Assembly: GCA_015680685.1 (NCBI GenBank)
Contig: MNCI01010753.1
Coordinates: 397,498-461,497 of the forward strand
From: Gnetum montanum
Taxonomy: Eukaryota; Streptophyta; Gnetopsida; Gnetales; Gnetaceae
Length of the DNA: 64,000 nucleotides
Direction: 5' to 3'
The position numbers and the translations under genes were made by a program. The notes below the pieces were generated by a model that worked only from the letters and a program-made list of their open reading frames with translations, had not been told where the DNA came from and ran no database searches. Position 1 is the first letter of the stretch, and each line of letters opens with the position of its first letter. Shown one piece after another: positions 1 to 12,177 of this stretch.

Positions 1-590
1 CAAGAAAATATGATTTTTACCAAAGCTATGAAGTCATTGCATTTAGCTACAATTCCTTATCCTAATCCATACAAAGTGCATTGGTTAATCAAGAATCATT
101 ATAAGCAAGTTAAGGAGTAATGCATTATTAATTATTCCATTAGGGATTTTTATGATTAAAATTTTTATGATATATTACCTATTGATTATTCAAATCTCAT
201 ATTTGGTAGACCATGGAATTATGATAATAAGGCTATCTTTGATGGAGAAAATAATATTTTGACTATGAGGCAAGGCAATCATAAGTTTAGGTTATTGTCC
301 ACTATTATTGATAGTGAGGTTGTTAAGTTGAATTCTTCATTGATGCTTCCTAGTTGTAAGTACACTATAAGCGTGAATGTTATTTGTGATGATAAAATTT
401 TCTTTGATGTTGAAGAGAATGCATTTGATACAGATGTCATTATTGATTATGTGGAGTCTTATATGAATGAAAAAAAAATTGTTTATGTTATTGTTCAATC
501 TTGGGTATTGATGGTGGTAGTATATTGGTTAATGCTTTTGAATATTTGTGTAAGTGTTAGGCTAAAATTTGTATTAGCAAAGGAATGATG
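1..590 (+). pseudogene. Chromovirus-like Ty3/gypsy protease-region fragment
   Basis: Broken coding remnant entering from the left edge. Read with stops ignored, it has the order typical of the protease-RT junction of chromoviruses (Tekay/CRM type): a PNPYKVHWL block near 65-90, then an ILPIDYSNLIFGRPWNYD block near 175-225 that matches the family pattern of an acidic residue followed by LLGRPWQYD. The last 109 codons (259-588) are open but lose resemblance after about 310. Stops occur near 118 and 157. The catalytic Asp region would lie left of the window. No RT follows, so the element is truncated here. The family assignment rests on these two blocks only. Confidence 0.55.
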
Positions 591-599
591 GAAGAATAA

Positions 600-940
600 G
601 GAAGATTAGCCAGCAATAAATGGAGAAATGCCATTGGTAATTGGACATTGGATAAGGAGAGATGCTAACAATTATTTTTCTAGATTATTGTACAATTTTT
701 TGCAAGTTTGAGTCATCATGGGAATGCAAGGAAAGCATTTCAAGAAGGTGCTTAGATGAATAAGGCATGGTGGGGCATGAGGACAAGCCTCCATGAGAAG
801 GAAAAGCTTAAAACCAAAACCTCAAATGATACCCATTCTCATGTTTATGATGCATTAAGTCTTGATTGCTATGTTAAGGCTGATAGCCTTGAGTCATGGG
901 GGCATGGTGTTTTCCAACTTATGAAAGGTCATTAAGCATG
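600..940. other. No recognisable gene
   Basis: Stretch between the protease remnant and the LTR-like block. No coding similarity or repeat structure recognised; possibly the decayed 3' part of the element on its left. Confidence 0.4.
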
Positions 941-1895
941 ATACTTTTAAGGGTGGAAGAGATGATGAAGACATTACCCAACCCTTATGTAATCCTAAAT
1001 GTATTTTGGATATGTATGCCCTATTTGTGTATGTGTTCTTGAATTAACCTTGTTGATGATAATTCCAAGGTGTTTTGGCATGTTTGGGGGTGTTCTGAAC
1101 CTATTTTGATGATTCTAGGAGGTTACAAGATTAATGGGGACTTATTTGGAGGTATATAAAGGCTCCAAACCTTAAAATAAGCCTTTTTATTTTTTTCCTT
1201 AGCAGATGAGACATCTCAACCTCCTAAAATATGTCTTAGCTACATCTAAGATGTCTCCACCTGAGACAAGATAACTCTTCCCAAACATCTCACATGTATG
1301 CAAGATGCCTCCTTAATCATCAAGATGTTTTCTTAAACTTCAATATGTCTCTTGTATGATCTAGTTGTTTCGATTAGGACATCTCCTCTTTCTGCAAGGC
1401 ATCTCATATAGATTTTAACAAACATTAACTTGAATTATGAATTAGAGGAAAGATGAAAGATCACACCAAGAAGCTATAAATAAGATTCTAAGCCCTAAGT
1501 TTATGAAATACTGAGAGACAAGCAGTTTAAGAGGTCTCTTAAGAGCTTGTGCAAGGGAAATTGAGCAAGAGGTAAGCAAGAGCACTTGAGAGAGATTAAG
1601 ATAATCTCTTATAAGTATTTTATCTTAAGCTTTAACTCCATTATCAACAATTTAGAATTGAGAGGGGACACCTATGACCTCTATGATCCTTATGAGAGTT
1701 GTGAGTAAAGCTTGACTTCTCAATCTATGATGTATTTCTCTACATTTTGAGAATTTTATCAATAAAAGGAAGATTTTCTCCATTTCATTGTATTTTTCTT
1801 ATTTTCTAAGTTTAATTTACTTAAGAAGCTTGTGGAATAGATCCTTTTGGAGTCTATTGAGGTAGGCTCTACATTAGCAAGATTCAAGAGTATAA
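940..1895 (+). repeat. Degenerate LTR-like block
   Basis: Has the signal order of a plant LTR: a TATA-like TATATAAA at 1153-1160 and a second TATAAATA-like site near 1474, then an AATAAA at 1761-1766 about 130 bases before the apparent end near 1895. Between 1195 and 1400 are several spaced AGATGTCT/AGACATCT-type words. No partner LTR was found, so it may be solo or badly decayed. Boundaries are approximate. Confidence 0.35.
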
Positions 1896-2715
1896 CATCC
1901 CTATTAATTATCTATAAGATCTAATAAATAACTAATATAGATGCTATGAAACCACAAGGATTTGGATTTAATCTTGATTTACTCATTTTAAAAGAAGCAG
2001 CAAAATAGATAAAAATTATTAATTAAGAGCATAAATATAGTAAAATAATAGTGCAGAAAAACTTCATAATACTAGCATATATAATTAAATAAAATTTATT
2101 TAATAAAAAAGAGAGTTTTACATAGCCACAAAAGATAGATGTTTAATAATTCCATAGTTGCATTATAAAATAGTGTGTAAAATAATGATCCTAATTATAC
2201 TTGTTTTACCTTAATTGGATATCTAGAAATAAATTTATTCATGTTTAAATTTTACCATATTTAATAATAAAATATTAATATATAATAAATAATATGAAAT
2301 TTCCTAAACATATAGCATGCATTGAAACAAAAAATGTTCCTTGCAATCTCACGATCCTAATGGTATAGACAGAAATTTCATATTTAACAAATTTTATTAT
2401 TTATTTACAAAAATAGGTATATGAATCAAATACCCAAAAAGTGTATAAGGTTTCTATTTTACAAAATATGAAATATACAAAATTTATTTTTCAAGTTCAG
2501 AAGGTCCATGTTGCATAGAATTGATCCACCTTTTGTCCCATGTTCCTCTTTCAATAATTCCCTACCTACTCTAGGCTCTCTACATCAAAATGCAAGAGTA
2601 AGTATCCCTCAAATAAGAAAGGTTATTATATTTTCCTCTTCATGGAGCCTAAAGGTTCAAAGCCAAAAGTCTCAAGATATGGGCTAAGTGAAGATTTCCA
2701 ATTAAATATTCAAAA
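1896..2715. other. AT-rich, no gene seen
   Basis: Very AT-rich sequence with no open frame of note and no recognised repeat. Confidence 0.5.
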
Positions 2716-2798
2716 ATGTTTCAAAGTCCACAAATACCACAAATTTTCCAAATTCAAGATCCAAAGAAAATCCAAAAATTCAAAAGAATATATATTTT

Positions 2799-3245
2799 TA
2801 ACCAGCATCTCCAAAGGCTAGGTCTTGGTTACCCTCATTGCCAAAGGGACTCACCAATAGCTCTTGAAATAACCTCACTACTATCATTGGATTATCCTAT
2901 AAATTATTTTAATGTTGACAACTATCACAAATTGTTCAACAAATATTTAAAGAACCGATTAACCAGCATTTTTTATGGCTAGGTCTTGGTTACCATCATT
3001 GCCAAAGGAACTTACCAATAGCTCTTGGAATAACCTCACTACTATCATTGAATTATCCTTTAAATTATGTTAATGTTAAAAAATATTACAAATTGTCCAA
3101 CAAAAATCCAAAGAATGTATATTTTAACTACGCATCTCCAAAGGCTAGGTTTTGGTTACCCTCAATGGCAAAGAAACTCACTAACAACTTTTGGAATAAC
3201 CTCACTAATATCATCAAATTATTCACAAATAAGACTATTTTATCT
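2799..3245. repeat. Tandem repeat, unit about 160-165 bp, about 2.7 copies
   Basis: Three head-to-tail copies start near 2799, 2960 and 3124. Each begins with a CAGCATCT/CGCATCT-like word, continues with GGCTAGGTCTTGGTTACC, and contains AATAACCTCACTA followed by an AT-rich tail. Copies differ by scattered substitutions and small indels; the third is cut short. Short open frames run through the repeats but shift between copies, so I do not call them genes. Confidence 0.8.
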
Positions 3246-3249
3246 CAAA

Positions 3250-4786
3250 AATCTAAAAGATGTACATAGTGGCCAAAACTCCATAAAAGCCCAAATTTCA
3301 CAAAATAATCATAAAATATTCAAAAAGTATGTTAGGCAAAGTTTCCACAATTCCAGAAATATACTAAAAGATAAAAAAGAGCCAAACACAATTAAAATAC
3401 CCCAAAAAAAAAAGAAGTTCAAAATGACAAAAATCTAGCAAAATCTTGATATAATAATCAAAATCATAAAAGAAGAGTAAAAACTAGGATGAGAAACATA
3501 AAACCCACAACAAAATAGTGTAGCCATATGAAAAGAAAATTAAAATAATTTTTCTTACGAGATTCACAACAAAATGAATAGCTACATAAAAAGGAAAGTA
3601 GAATAAACTTTCTTACTTGTGCTTGTAGAGCTCCCAAAATTCTCTTAGTATCTTCTATTTCTATAGCTCTCAATTTTTCTTTGCTTCGCTTAACCTGTCA
3701 CACCTGAAACCTTTACACAAACTATGATGTGATGTATCTAAGGCCGAAGAATGAAAGAAATCAGGCTTAAATCAGCTTCAAAAGCAAAAAGAAAGGGCAA
3801 AAAAAAACATGATAGGACATGGTTCCAAAAAAAATGAGTGAGAAAAAAAAACGTCAGAAAAATGGTGATAAGAAAACATGCAGCAAAGAGGTGGTGAAAA
3901 AAATACAAAAAAGAGGAGAAAAGGGTATTATAAATAATATGCATATGTTATATGCATTTAACTTATATGTCCCTCCTTTTGCTTTGCACGTGAATGTGCT
4001 TTATGAAAAATAGCGTTGGCTTTTTAAATTTATTTTTAATTTTTAATTTTGAAACATAAATAATTTCTATAAGCTCTTTTTATTAATTTCTCTTTCCCTT
4101 AATACCTTTACCCTCCCATGCTCATAACATGCATATCGAGACTCCAAATCAAATTCCGTTTGAACTTATAGGATCCTTATCAGTGCTCTACCACATCATA
4201 TGCTAAAATCTCACCTAAGTTTAGAGTTTAGGTTGGACATTGTCCTAAGGCACTTCCTTAACAAATTTGATTTATGCAATATTTAATTATAATTAAAAAT
4301 TAAATCAAAATCCTAGTTTAATGACAAAAAGTAACAAGGGATTAGTTTTGGGTAGCATCAAGGTTGAAAATTACTCCATGAATAGAGTGTTATATGATCA
4401 CATATGCATAATAAAATAAAAAGATGCATAATTAAATGTGCATAATAAATATTGAATATACATAACTAAATGTGTGGAAAGAATAAAATTTGCATAATGA
4501 AATACTTGCAAAGGAATGATAATTAACAAAAAGAAAAACTTCCTAGGGTACTTATAGTTCAACATTAAATTATAAAATATTCAGAAGATCTATGACCAAG
4601 CTTAAATAATGATGAAATAAATTATACAAAACTTTAACAAAATACCTTATCAAGCATATTGCATTCACATATGTAGGAAACTAACAACAACAATAACAGT
4701 AGTAACGATAAGCTAATCTATTAAAATGCATCTAACAACATTAAAGAATTAATCACATGCATTAAATTAAACAATTAAATCTTGGT
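3250..4786. other. Intergenic, no gene seen
   Basis: AT-rich, with A-rich runs near 3400-3420 and 3840-3900. Short open frames on both strands show no family resemblance. Nothing supports a gene. Confidence 0.5.
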
Positions 4787-4799
4787 CATTGATACTTCC

Positions 4800-5010
4800 C
4801 AATGCCTAGAATGAGAGCCAACTATTTCTAAGTGGTACAATCCCAATAAGTTTTACTACTATCATGATGTGTTAGGCCATGATACTAAGGATTATAACAC
4901 CCTTAAAGATGATGTTTAGGCATTAGTAGAAACAAAAGCAATCAAGTTCAATACTCTCATCCAACCTAGTAATCAAAATATGCAAATTTATTAGGATCCT
5001 TTGAATTCTC
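4800..5010 (+). pseudogene. Gag C-terminal fragment (Tat/Ogre type)
   Basis: A short frame reads KWYNPNKFYYYHDVLGHDTK followed by DYNTLKDDV and a stop, then ALVETKAIK. This matches the family pattern CxYHxxxGHxTEDCxxLKxxIxxLI found at the gag end of Tat/Ogre elements. The zinc-knuckle cysteines are replaced by tyrosines, so metal binding would be lost. The sequence after about 5010 diverges. Confidence 0.55.
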
Positions 5011-5829
5011 ATTCAAGGATAATTTTATCCTTCCACCTAGAACCCAAAGAAAATCATCCACAAGCTTCCTTTTTTATTCAAATAGATTCCCCCTATTACT
5101 AGTCTCCCTTATTTTCTCATCCTACCTAGCTACGGCATGAAAAACCTTTTGTAATCAATCTACCATTGAGTGATGTCAATGTCCCTTCTTTCTAGAAAAA
5201 ATGAAGGGCTTCATTAGTCATTGATATGATTCCTCATGATGATGAAGTTCCTATGTCATCTCAACATACTTTCTGTTATCCTCCCTCTTCTGCAAGAATA
5301 GAGCTCCCATGCCTACTCACCTTGTTCATTATCCTCCTATCTTTCCCTACACTATGCATCCACCATATCATCCTTTCTCTTCACCCAAGTCACAAGAGCC
5401 TTTCTTACTTTCTACCCCTACTTCACCTATTAGAATCCTCACAAGCACTTAAAAGGAGGCAATAGTTGATAACACGAGAAAGAAAATGAACTTCCTATTA
5501 GGCCAAACAAAAAGAAAGTTTCATTTCAAGATGCATCAAAAGTAAATCCCTCTACTTCCATTATCATCTCAACTCTACCAACCACATTTGATGTTGTTTC
5601 CCTTGCATTAGATTCCAAAAACCCAACTTCTAGAAATAATGTTCTATCCCAAATTGTTGTTAGCATGAAGTTAAAAGGGATAAATCTTTCTCTCTTTAAC
5701 TTCCTTTACACTTCAAATTGTCCATTACAATGCCTTCGGACATTCAACCTTATGTTTATGTGATCTCATCTATGCTTAATCCTATGATAGGTGTTATGTG
5801 CTAGTTTATGATTTACACCACCATACAAC

Positions 5830-6110
5830 TTAGAGATAATGTGTTGCTACCATTAGTGCATGTGGATGTTGGAGCTGAAACGAATGTCATATCATGGATA
5901 GTCATTGAGTGTCTTGGCCTTAAAAAATAAGTCACATACTCTAACTATAACTCCTCTTTAGTTTTGTTTGGTGGTGCTAGAGTAGAAATTCTATGAATAA
6001 TAAAATTTCCTTTCTCTATAGGGATTATGATCACATCTAAGATTATATTTACTATCATTAGAGATTATTCTAAAATTAATGTTATTCTAGGATGACCTTG
6101 GTTAGCATAC
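5830..6110 (+). pseudogene. Retropepsin domain remnant (Tat/Ogre type)
   Basis: One frame carries the active-site region HVDVGAETNVISW and, about 75 codons later, a VILG-stop-PWL block corresponding to the ILGRPWL flap/C-terminal motif. The usual D-[ST]-G-A is altered to D-V-G-A, and stops interrupt the domain near 5928 and 5995. Acts in polyprotein cleavage in intact relatives; inactive here. Coding resemblance continues weakly to a stop near 6438. Confidence 0.6.
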
Positions 6111-6439
6111 CATCATGCTATTTCATCACCCTTGTATCAATAAATACATTTTCCTTGTAAGAATAGAGAACTAGTCTTGTGTTCTATCCTGAAATCCCAA
6201 CCATTTCACTATTATATATATAGGAAGAGACTATCTTAGGATCTTAACCTACTCTTCTTGGTCAAATATCCTCAACAAAACAAGGGAACAAGTATGATAC
6301 AATCATTCTTTGGTCATATAGCACCTACAAATTTGTGGATATAGGATTCAGTGAGTTAAACATTATTGAATCCATTAAGAGCATGAAGGTTTCGACTAGG
6401 CCTCATGCTAGAAAATTCATTACTAAGGCATCATAGTCT

Positions 6440-7840
6440 TAAAATTTTTTTCTTCTTTTGTTATTTTATCTTTGTTTACCTTTTATGTTTGTTATGTTTC
6501 TTAGTATAAAATTAGTTTTAGCTTCCTTACATTAGTTCAATTATTGCACTTTTTTATTTTCATTAATGTCTACTTATTTAGCACTGTCTTAATTATTGCC
6601 TTGCTCTAGTATTTACTCTTCTTTGTATCACATTTTATCACACATTTCATTTAATAGTTGCTTTGTTTTTTCCTTTAAAAAATCACAAAGTTACAAACAT
6701 AGAAAATTAAAACAAAAATAAAAAAAACCTAAAAATACCATAAACATAGAAAATCATAAATACATAAAACACAAAATTCATAAGCAATAGTTCCCTTGTA
6801 CCATAATTCTTAATTCCCATGTAAATAATCATGCAAGTACATTTCAACATAGATCTATCACATTTAGCAAAAATTAAGACACTAAAGCATAACCAATAAT
6901 CCTAATATTTCCTCCTCTTAATCTCATGCTTCACACTTATAGAAAATTTTTCATATATAGCTTTCAATCTTTCATGTCTTTGAAATTTTTAGGTGCTTTG
7001 GTTTTGTCTTGAAAACTTAGAAAATTTTTCTAACTCCTCCACTAGAGTTCCATGCCCTAAAAATTTCTGTATCATTCATAGCCCTTAGAAGATTTTATCC
7101 TTATCCCTGTCACTGCACCACATCCCCTTTCCCACACCCCCACACCCCACACACTCTTTGGACCTAGAAAATTTTCCCATGGTGTCCTTCCTTCCTTAAT
7201 ACAAATTCATTATTCCTCTCTCCTCTGCACCTTAGAAAGTTCTTTAACTCTTTTATCTCTCCTAAACTTAACAAATTTTCTACCTTTACATCCATACTTG
7301 ACAAATTTTTCATCCTTCCCAAAAACTTAGAATCTTCTTCCTATCTCTTCCTTGAAAAATTTTAAATTTTTTTCTTGTTTAACTCTCCTTGTTTTATGTA
7401 AGAAAATTCAAAATATTTTCCAACTCTTTTTCTCATTTTAATTTTAATTCATTTAACTATTACTTTCTCTCTCATGCTTTAAAGGCCACGGATCCTAAGT
7501 TACTCCATCATCTATGCAAACCACTCACCTTGGACGGGTCCCATGGTCGAATATCTTAGCCTCTTAATAAGGATTTAATCGATTTTTTACCCCTTCACCT
7601 CTTATATTATATCATCTTAATCTTCAATATCACTAAGGAAAAGTTAATCCCTCAAACAAACCTTTCTTTCTTGGATTGCAAACTTGTTTTGACTAATGAT
7701 TCATAACAAGAGCTTACTATAAAAAATCATCAAAATATAAAAAAGACCTTCTAGCTAGGAGAAAACCTATTCAATGATATTGAGAAATCCATTCTATAGA
7801 CACTTAAAAAAATTCTATCACCTTTGCATAGGGATATGAT
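6440..7840 (+). other. Non-coding gap between protease and RT (possible Ogre-type intron)
   Basis: About 1.4 kb without coding resemblance separates protease from RT. It is T-rich at its left, A-rich near 6690-6780, and between 6990 and 7440 has repeated AAATTTTTC/TCTAACTC-like words. Ogre elements are known to have a spliced intron at this position. I could not fix splice sites in this decayed copy; a foreign insertion is the alternative. Confidence 0.45.
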
Positions 7841-8604
7841 AACATAACCATTTTGGATCCCATTCCCATCCAAAATAACATCATACTTGAGGAAGGATCC
7901 AAACCTATCAAGAAAAAGGCCTAAAAATCTAAGCCTAATCTAACCTTAGCTATAAAAGATAAGATCATGAAACCCTACAATGCTATATTTATATGTCCTA
8001 TAGATTACTTCGATTCAATATCCAACATGGTAATCATTCCTAAGAAGAATGGAGCTATTAGGATATGCATTGATTTTCATGACCTCAAAAAAGTGACATT
8101 GAAAGATGAATTTGCACTACCCAACATCAATCAACTCATAGACACAATGGTAAGTTAAGTTCTACTTGCTTCCAGGGATGGTTTTTTAGGCTATAATCAA
8201 ATTCAAATCAATTGTAAGTATCAACAATTTTCATGACTTCATGGAAAACCTTTTGTTACACAAAAATGTCTTTCAAGCTTAAGAATGTTATAGCAACATA
8301 CCAATGAGTAGTGACCTTCATCTTTAGCAATATGATGTTTAAAACTATCAATGATTACATGGATGATCTAATAGTCAAGTTTATTATCATAACTAATCAT
8401 CTCATTGACTTAGACCTAGTGTTAGCTTGTTGCAACAAGTATAACCTTCACTTAAATCCAAAGAAGTGCATTTTTGGCATGAAAATAAGCAAAATGTTAG
8501 GATTTCTAGTTTTAGCTAATAGTATAGTAGTAAATCCTGATAAAGTTAAAGCAATCATAAACCTCCCACCACCTAAGTGTCTTAAGGATATGTGTATTTT
8601 ATAA
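7841..8604 (+). pseudogene. Reverse transcriptase remnant (Tat/Ogre type)
   Basis: Recognisable RT blocks in order: an ILDPIPIQ leader, then VIIPKKNGAIRICIDFHDL (fingers, 8024-8090), a DGFLGYNQI block near 8175-8207, the catalytic YMDD at about 8357-8368, LNPKKCIFGM near 8454-8480, and a final VNPDKVKAI block. Two open stretches (7967-8158, 8311-8604) are separated by frameshifts and stops; the conserved MPFGL-type block between them is scrambled. YMDD itself is intact. RNA- and DNA-templated DNA synthesis in intact relatives; dead here. Confidence 0.75.
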
Positions 8605-8934
8605 GGTAGTCTCTAATCCATCCACCATTTCATATGTAATCTAACCAACCAATTTCATTCTCTTGCTCATCTTCTCAAAAATTTATAACTTTTAACTATG
8701 AGTTAAAATGTCAAGAGGCTTTTGATGCAATCAAGCATGCTCTTACCAACCTTCCCATCCTTCATCCTCCTTAACCTGATCTCTCTTTCTATCTCTATCT
8801 TTCTAAGTTTAATCACTCTATCACAGCCATGCTTTACCAATGACATGAAGATGGTGTTGATCTCCCTATTTATTACATCTCTTCTTCCTTCTCTGATTTT
8901 GAAACATATTACATAGACATAAAAACTTTTGCTT

Positions 8935-9185
8935 AGGCCTAATCTTTGCACTTAAGAAATGGAAACATTGCCTACTAGGGGCAAAGGCTCACATCATTTC
9001 TCGAGACAATATTTTACAATCTATTATCATCAACCCATATGATAGAAACTGCATGAGGAAATGGAAGACTCTCTTAAACAAATTTAACTTATCCTACCTT
9101 TGCCAACACTCAATTAAGAAACAAATCATTGTGGATTTGTTTACTTTGGCTCCACTCTTTGAACCATCTATTATAAACATCTAAC
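8935..9185 (+). pseudogene. RNase H remnant adjoining RT
   Basis: Frame with GAKAHIISRDN, then a MRKWKTLLNKFNLSYLCQHS stretch and IKKQIIVDLF. This matches the end of the RT-linked RNase H and connection region of Tat elements (pattern: ISRxDPIKYI, then RxAxWxxLLxEFDIxYxxQKAIKGQxxADxL). Catalytic residues of the first half fall in the scrambled 8605-8935 stretch. Confidence 0.6.
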
Positions 9186-9224
9186 CTCCTCCTGAGGAAC
9201 CAAATAAGAATGAGATAACTCCTC

Positions 9225-9680
9225 CTTCAACTATGACATTGAAACATAAGAATTTTAATTCACAATTATACTTTGATGATGCAGATGCAACCCAAGGTTC
9301 AAGCATGACTTATGTTCTAAACTGCCAAGGTATGAATCTAATTTATCAAACTTATAAACTTAATTTTCCATGTACTAGCAATCTGGTAGAGTACAAAGGT
9401 TTCAATTGAGGTATGCTTTAAGCCTTTCCAGTTACAACCAAAAGATGTTCCTTGCATGGTGATTCCAAATTAGTTATATGCTAGGTAAATAATGAATACA
9501 CTTGCAAAGCTAACCACCGTCAGTCATATCTAGACTTAGTAAAAAATATGATTTCTCAATTTGATGAATTCTTACTCATGCACATTCACCACTAGAAAAG
9601 CATGCTTGCTGATGTGCTAGCTACTTTTTCTCTTCTTAGCAATCCTACTTTCTTGAAGGATATTTTATCTCATTAATGCA
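9225..9680 (+). pseudogene. Second, archaeal-type RNase H remnant
   Basis: Starts with LYFDDADATQGSSM (family pattern YFDGAxxxxGxGxGxVL), continues with NLVEYKGF (NxAEYEA), HGDSKLVIC (FGDSxLVI) and ends in a MLADVLATF block (ADALATLA). The order and spacing match the extra RNase H of the Tat lineage. A stop follows the VEYKGFN block. Three of the acidic positions (first D, the E of VEY, the D of GDS) survive. Presence of two RNase H domains is the main support for the lineage call. Confidence 0.65.
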
Positions 9681-9899
9681 AGATGTAATTGTTACACTCG
9701 TAGATATAGAATACATTGGCTTAGTTAATTTAGAAGAATATGAACAATATCGTGATATTGTACAATACTTGGAAACCAAAGAAACTCTTGAAAATCTATC
9801 TCACTCATAAAAGAAAACTCTCCATAAACATTCTAAACATTTTTGTATTATTGATCCTAGTATTTTATGTCACATCTTCACATTATGCATTCTTCTATG

Positions 9900-10975
9900 T
9901 TATTTAATTTGTGAAAAAGTACAAAACATGTTAGAACAAGTTCATTCTAGGGTATGTGAAGGGCATTTAGTCTTACAATCTCTAATAGCTCATATCATTT
10001 CATTAGGTTACTAGTGACCTATGATGTCTAAGTATGCATATACAATAATTAAGATTTGTGAGCCATATCAACATCATGCTCTACATATTTATGTTTCATC
10101 TCAAGAGCTTAGGATGTCCAAAATTATATGGCCTTTCAAGAAATGAGGATTAGATCTCATTAGTTCTATTAATCCTCCATTTTCTTCTAGTCATCAATTT
10201 ATTTTAACAACTACTAAATATTTTAGTAAGTGGGTCAAAGCCATTCCTTTAAGAACTACACTTCTAAGTATGTTTAACATTCTATTTTGGATCATATAAT
10301 CACTCACTTTGATATTCCTCTCCACATCATGACTGATAATAGGTCTTAATCCAAGAGTAAAGAACTAGCAAAATTCTATGATCAATACCAAATTATCCAA
10401 TCATTCTCATCTCTACATTACCCACAATCTAATAAGCAAGTTGAATCAACCAATAAATCCCTCATTCATTTTTTGAGAACCATGGTTGACAAATCCAAAT
10501 GCAACTAGCATACTTAGCTATCCCACACTCTTTGAGTTTACCGTACTACCTTTTGAATAGCAATCAATTGAAGCCCTTTCATGCTTACCTATGGATTGGA
10601 AGCTCTGTTTCCAGTGGAGCTGGACATGCCTTTTCTTCATGCAACCCTAAATAATTGGATGACATATGAGAAAAATAACATCATGCATTGTGTTGAGTTG
10701 AACACACTTAAGAAAAATTTTAAACAAATAGTAATCAATATCCAAAATTATCAAGAAGTCATGCACCATTGCCATAACAAGCATGTTAGACTCAAGGACA
10801 TTAAGGTAGATGACCTTGATGACTAATTCCAAGATGATTAAGTTTTCACTAAATTGGAAAGGCCCCTTTATTGTCATCAAGAGTCTTGACAACGAAGCAT
10901 ACTACTTAGCTAATTCAAATGGAAATTAATATCCAAACCTAAGCATACCTTAAATGATACTACATTTCAAGTCGC
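9900..10975 (+). pseudogene. Integrase remnant (Tat/Ogre type)
   Basis: Begins with a VHSRVCEGHL zinc-finger-like stretch, then the core block GLDLISSINPPFSSSHQF followed by YFSKWVKAIPLRT (family GxDxIGPIxPPSSxGHxFILVATDYFTKWVEAxPL). Later a TYGLEALFPVELDMP block (10581-10826) matches the YGxEAVLPVExxxPS motif, and a final KGPFIV block resembles the C-terminal fold. The first catalytic Asp (GLD) remains; the D of TDYF is replaced by K and the rest is frameshifted. Resemblance stops near 10975. Confidence 0.7.
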
Positions 10976-12007
10976 AAAAAAGAAAAATAAAAAAAATAAA
11001 AAAGACTAATCTTTATTAGTTTTTCTCTAACTATTTTCCCATCTCATCTACATTTTATTACACTATTTTTGCTCCTCTCCCTATCTCACTTTTCCTTTCT
11101 CATTCTCTCTATTTTCTACTATTTTTCTTCTATATCCTTCATCAATTTTTTTCTACCTCCCCTAATTTCTTCCTATCCCATTCTACTAAATTTATTCTAC
11201 AACATGCTATGATAAGTATATTAATCAATAATCTACCTCATGTAGTAAGAAATGAATGTTTTGCAATTTTCAAATCCATGAAAGAGTGTGTTGAATTTGA
11301 ATGGGATAAAGAGGGAATCAAATCTAAAAAGCATCAACAATCATTAGCGTAGGGGATTTAACCATGCCCCCCTTCTATGGCATAACATCTTATCTTGATG
11401 TATAGGTAACGTCCCTCATTTATTTCCCTAGTTTTATTATTTTCTCAATTTTATGAGTCAAATTTTTACCACTTCTCTTTCACTTCTCTTTTCTTCCTTC
11501 TAACCCCCTTTCCTCTCATCAACATATTCAATGAGAATTGAGTGATTTGTTCTATTTTTGTAAAGGTGTGTTAAGGAGATGAGTAGGATAGGGTGTGAAT
11601 ATCATAAATGACATTCATTTGATCATCTTGAGTGTAGGATTTAGCCATGGCCCTTTTTGTGGCATAGCATCATCCTCATGACTAGTGTATTAGAACTATC
11701 CTAGTATTCTCTCCTCTCCCACTTCATTTTTTCCACTTTTTATTTTGCAATTACATTAACTTATCATCTAATATTTTCTTAATAGACCTTTCTTCAACAT
11801 CTCAATAGCATTCATCAAGAGGGGGTAATATTATATCCACTTTTTTATTTCACTTTAAATCAAAAGTAAGTGGGGTGTCAATGTTATTACATGAGGATTT
11901 TATCATCGTATCCCCCAAATACATCATCACAAGGCACATCCTTGACTCCCTGGAGCCATTGGTAATCATTTGGGTTCATAATCCAACTTATGAACTCAAT
12001 TTCCTAT
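10976..12007 (+). other. 3' non-coding tail of the Tat/Ogre element
   Basis: No genes. 11010-11200 is strongly pyrimidine-rich. Two related segments at about 11350-11400 and 11634-11686 (GATTTAACCATGCC / GATTTAGCCATGGCC, each followed by a TATGGCATA or TGTGGCATA word and AGCATC/AACATC) suggest a diverged direct duplication about 285 bases apart. A purine run ending AGAGGGGG at 11818-11825 resembles a polypurine tract, but no LTR could be confirmed after it. Confidence 0.45.
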
Positions 12008-12177
12008 GATCATCAAAAAAAATCAAAGTCAAAATTTTTCTAAGTGTTGTAGTTCAAACTTTGATGTCAAAATTTTCCTAAGTGTCAAAGTTAGTATGGT
12101 TTAAAATTCTTCTAAGTATTAGATTTGGAAGTATGACATTAAAATTTTTCTAAGTATCAGAGCTCTAGCATCACAAT
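12008..12177. repeat. Left part of ~34-bp tandem array
   Basis: About five diverged units built round CAAAATTTTTCTAAGTGT followed by a TxGAGCT-type word. The same array resumes at 24802. It was split by insertion of the Athila-like element. Confidence 0.85.

Larger units (their letters stand above)
4787..10975 (+). mobile_element. Decayed Tat/Ogre-lineage Ty3/gypsy element (internal region)
   Basis: Gag tail, protease, RT, RNase H, a second RNase H and integrase remnants appear in order on the plus strand. A second archaeal-type RNase H before integrase and a long non-coding gap between protease and RT are hallmarks of the Tat/Ogre lineage (established knowledge). Every domain carries stops and frameshifts, so the copy is dead. 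The 5' LTR was not identified. The 3' side runs into a non-coding tail and a tandem array that was later split by another element. Confidence 0.7.

Noticed and set aside
5226-5465. 79-codon Leu/Pro/Ser-rich open frame
   Set aside because: Lies inside the decayed gag-protease linker of the Tat/Ogre element; no family resemblance.
11810-11830. Polypurine tract and 3' LTR start of the Tat/Ogre element
   Set aside because: AGAGGGGG is suggestive, but the next sequence has no TATA or poly(A) order and no partner LTR.
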